DNA of 64,000 nucleotides from Herbaspirillum huttiense (GTDB lineage: Bacteria; Pseudomonadota; Gammaproteobacteria; Burkholderiales; Burkholderiaceae_D): positions 186,001-250,000 of the forward strand of contig NZ_CP037993.1 in the NCBI RefSeq assembly GCF_004367745.1, read 5' to 3'. Under the pieces are notes generated by a model. The model did no database searches. It was not told where the DNA came from and saw only the letters and a program-made list of their open reading frames with translations. This document shows positions 61,804 to 64,000 of this stretch, in pieces. The translations under genes and the position numbers were made by a program. Each line of letters opens with the position of its first letter. The stretch's first letter is position 1.

Positions 61804-63147
61804 ATGAATATGACTCCCAAGGAAATCGTCTCCGAACTCGACAAGCACGTCGTCGGCCAGGCCCGCGCCAAGCGCGCGGTGGCCATCGCGCTGCGCAACC
61901 GCTGGCGCCGCCAGCAGATCGAGGAGCCGCTGCGCCACGAGATCACGCCCAAGAACATCCTCATGATCGGCCCCACCGGCGTGGGCAAGACGGAGATTGC
62001 GCGCCGCCTGGCCAAGCTGGCCGATGCACCCTTCATCAAGATCGAAGCCACCAAGTTCACCGAAGTCGGCTACGTGGGCCGCGACGTGGACACCATCATC
62101 CGCGACCTGGTCGACATCGGCATCAAGCAGACGCGCGAGCTGGAAACGCGCAAGGTGCGCACCCGCGCCGAGGATGCGGCCGAGGATCGCATCCTGGACG
62201 TGTTGTTGCCGCCGGCCCGCGATTTCGGTTTTACGCCCGATGGCAATGCCAGCCCCGAGAAGGATGACAAGAACACCACCCGCCAGACTTTCCGCAAGCG
62301 CCTGCGTGAAGGCGCGCTGGATGATCGCGAGATCGAACTGGAATTGAATGACGCCGCCCCCTCGATGGAAATCATGGCGCCACCGGGCATGGAAGAAATG
62401 ACCGAGCAGATCAAGACCATGTTCTCGGGCCTGGGCAACCAGCGCAAGAAGGCGCGCAAGATCAAGATCAAGGAAGCCATGAAGCTGCTGATCGAGGAAG
62501 AAGCCGCCAAGCTGGTCAACGAGGAAGAGCTCAAGCAGAAGGCCATTGCCAATGTCGAGCAGAACGGCATCGTCTTCCTGGATGAGATCGACAAGATCGC
62601 CACCCGCTCGCAGAATGGCAATGCCGATGTCTCGCGCGCCGGGGTGCAGCGCGACCTGCTGCCGCTGGTGGAGGGCACGACCGTCAACACCAAGTACGGC
62701 ATGATCAAGACCGATCACATTCTCTTCATCGCGTCGGGCGCGTTCCATCTCTCCAAGCCTTCCGATCTGATTCCGGAATTGCAGGGACGCTTCCCGATTC
62801 GCGTGGAGCTGGACTCGCTGTCGATTGCCGATTTCGAGCGCATCCTGACCGGCACCGATGCCTGCCTGACCAAGCAGTACGAAGCGCTGCTGGCCACCGA
62901 AGGCGTGAAGATCGAATTCGCCGACAGCGGCATCAAGCGACTGGCCGAGATCTCGCATACGGTCAATGAGAAGACCGAGAACATCGGTGCGCGCCGTCTC
63001 TATACCGTGATGGAAAAGCTGCTGGAAGAGATTTCCTTCACGGCGGGTGAAGCTGGTGTGGATGGGCTGCTCATCGATGCCGGGTATGTCAACGAGCGGC
63101 TGGGCGAGCTGGCCGTGGATGAGGACATGTCGCGCTACGTGCTGTAA
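61804..63147 (+). CDS. hslU: ATP-dependent protease ATPase subunit HslU
   Basis: A 447-residue AAA+ unfoldase: Walker [10 protein letters not shown] (about 56-64), I domain (about 110-240), Walker [13 protein letters not shown] (about 257), sensor and C-terminal activating tail SRYVL that docks in HslV. An upstream in-frame ATG at 61774 would add ten residues; 61804 matches the family length (E. coli 443). 64 bp after hslV. Confidence 0.96.
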   Translation: MNMTPKEIVSELDKHVVGQARAKRAVAIALRNRWRRQQIEEPLRHEITPKNILMIGPTGVGKTEIARRLAKLADAPFIKIEATKFTEVGYVGRDVDTIIRDLVDIGIKQTRELETRKVRTRAEDAAEDRILDVLLPPARDFGFTPDGNASPEKDDKNTTRQTFRKRLREGALDDREIELELNDAAPSMEIMAPPGMEEMTEQIKTMFSGLGNQRKKARKIKIKEAMKLLIEEEAAKLVNEEELKQKAIANVEQNGIVFLDEIDKIATRSQNGNADVSRAGVQRDLLPLVEGTTVNTKYGMIKTDHILFIASGAFHLSKPSDLIPELQGRFPIRVELDSLSIADFERILTGTDACLTKQYEALLATEGVKIEFADSGIKRLAEISHTVNEKTENIGARRLYTVMEKLLEEISFTAGEAGVDGLLIDAGYVNERLGELAVDEDMSRYVL

Positions 63148-63188
63148 CGCGATGCTGTCATGATGCCCGCCGAGGCAAGGAGAATGCG

Positions 63189-63401
63189 ATGGCCAACAAG
63201 ACTTTGGGAACGCGGCAGAAACTGAGTTTTCGCATCGAGCCATCGCAATCCAAGCCACGCAATCCGGTGGCGCTGGCAGCGCAGCAGCGCGCCGGAGGGG
63301 CCGGTGCACATCGGAAGAATGCATCGGCGCAGCGTCAGCAATTGAAGTCGGAGCTGTTGAAGAAGCTGGCGGGTGAACCCAAGGAAGATAAGCAGGAGTG
63401 A
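63189..63401 (+). CDS. Small basic hypothetical protein
   Basis: A 70-residue protein (MANKTLGTRQKLSFRIEPSQ start), rich in Lys, Arg, Gln and Ala, with a predicted C-terminal helix. AAGGAG lies at 63178-63183, well spaced before the ATG. It follows hslU by 41 bp and may be heat-shock co-regulated. Function unknown; no motif recognised. Confidence 0.68.
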   Translation: MANKTLGTRQKLSFRIEPSQSKPRNPVALAAQQRAGGAGAHRKNASAQRQQLKSELLKKLAGEPKEDKQE

Positions 63402-63823
63402 GTGCAATGCATGGCTGTACAGTGATGGAACGCGATATTGCACGCGACCAGTCGCATTCGCCAGAAACGTACGAAAATGTACGGAAATGCGCAGCGAGTG
63501 ACAAGAAGCCTCGCTGGCTTGCTTAACAAGAACCCATTGTTTGTTGCCAGCAAGATGTATCAAGATGTTAGAAATGACGAAAAGCGCCGGTAGGGATACC
63601 GGCGCTTTTTCCTTGATACAGGCCGATAGCGGGACAGTCCTGCCGCAGCACATCCGAAAGCGGCGATAAAAAAATACAACAATTGCCATTTCAATCTTTG
63701 GCTCCCGTCTAAAAAATGACTTCTATCGACCAAGGTGCAGTCATGGGCGACGAGAAGCATTAATGTTTGCCCATCCGACTGCAAGTGCGGATCCTCAAGA
63801 CTATTTTTAGAGAAGGACGTCAC
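63402..63823. other. Intergenic region with terminator and porin leader
   Basis: 422 bp. It has a bidirectional terminator (63581-63612) and a possible porin promoter TTGGCT-N17-TTCTAT (63698-63726, weak). No gene was recognised in the first 170 bp. Confidence 0.55.
63581..63612 (+). terminator. Rho-independent terminator of the hslVU operon
   Basis: A perfect 12-bp stem AAAGCGCCGGTA / TACCGGCGCTTT with GGGA loop, followed by TT on the plus strand and flanked by A on the left, so it may act on both strands. Confidence 0.9.
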
Positions 63824-64000
63824 ATGAAAAAATCTCTGCTGGCACTCGCCGTTCTGGGCGCGTTCGCAGGCGCAGCCAATGCGCAAAGCTCCGTCACGAT
63901 CTACGGTATCGTCGATACCGGTGTTGTCTACCAAAGCAAGGTTGCTACTGCCTCCGGCGGTACTGGCACCAAGTTTGGCCTGAACTCGGGCATCATCCAG
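63824..64000 (+). CDS. Gram-negative porin, N-terminal part
   Basis: The first 59 codons of a betaproteobacterial general porin: signal peptide ending in GAANA, then QSSVTIYGIVDTGVVYQSKV, the first beta-strand of a 16-strand trimeric porin. GAAGGA precedes the ATG. The gene runs off the right edge, so the type of pore cannot be judged. Confidence 0.9.
   Translation, partial: MKKSLLALAVLGAFAGAANAQSSVTIYGIVDTGVVYQSKVATASGGTGTKFGLNSGIIQ

Overview
The window reads as a stretch of chromosome from a GC-rich betaproteobacterium, most likely Oxalobacteraceae and close to Herbaspirillum. This is inferred from the rpoA-rplQ-cutA-dsbD order, the CcsB/CcsA (system II) cytochrome c maturation pair, a C-s-s-type (single-cysteine) DksA, PutA without a ribbon-helix-helix domain, and a porin of the betaproteobacterial general type at the right edge. 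No rRNA, tRNA, insertion sequence, CRISPR array or prophage was found.

Layout. 1-4 kb: end of the alpha operon (rpoA, rplQ), then cutA, dsbD and a 1-Cys peroxiredoxin. 4.3-13.3 kb: first type VI secretion (T6SS) effector island, made of a HEAT-like protein (TIGR02270 type), a DUF6484-like protein, a DUF2169 adaptor, a ketosynthase-like protein, a DUF4150 (PAAR-like) protein with a C-terminal PD-(D/E)XK/VRR-NUC-like nuclease, and four tandem DUF3396 immunity genes with an exact 1058-bp period. 13.3-18.7 kb: a LysR regulator divergent from an iron alcohol dehydrogenase, an aldehyde dehydrogenase and an orphan ABC substrate-binding protein. 18.8-20.4 kb: an ECF41 sigma factor with its carboxymuconolactone decarboxylase-family partner and a textbook ECF41-type promoter between them. 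20.4-36.8 kb: housekeeping genes (hemB, engB, cytochrome c4, ccsB/ccsA, a HAD phosphatase, a GNAT, gpsA, secB, grxC, gpmA, an EnvC-like protein, ctpA, a ThiF/MoeB protein). 37-40.5 kb: zinc-finger-less DksA, a His-rich exported protein and a ZnuD-like TonB receptor. 40.6-50.4 kb: a second AhpD-like gene with an AraC regulator, an Lrp regulator, and a branched-chain-type ABC transporter operon with two trans-3-hydroxy-L-proline catabolic genes inside it. 50.5-57 kb: second T6SS island on the minus strand (VgrG, a large M23-like/GH19 peptidoglycan-targeting effector, and two paralogous exported immunity proteins). 57.3-63.1 kb: putA, and hslVU behind a sigma-32-type promoter. The window ends inside a porin gene.

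How genes work together. The livK-lhpH-lhpI-livHMGF operon plus putA can in principle carry trans-3-hydroxy-L-proline from uptake through 1-pyrroline-2-carboxylate and L-proline to glutamate. The two T6SS islands are accessory cargo loci: neither contains the sheath, baseplate or membrane complex genes, so they depend on a main T6SS locus elsewhere. Their immunity and effector C-terminal regions are visibly more AT-rich than their neighbours, which suggests horizontal acquisition.

The strongest points for follow-up are the mosaic four-copy immunity array next to a nuclease effector, the hydroxyproline genes inside the liv operon, the ECF41 promoter match, the M23-like/EF-hand-like/GH19 effector, and an unexplained intergenic region with two strong hairpins and a plus-strand terminator at 21.5-21.7 kb.
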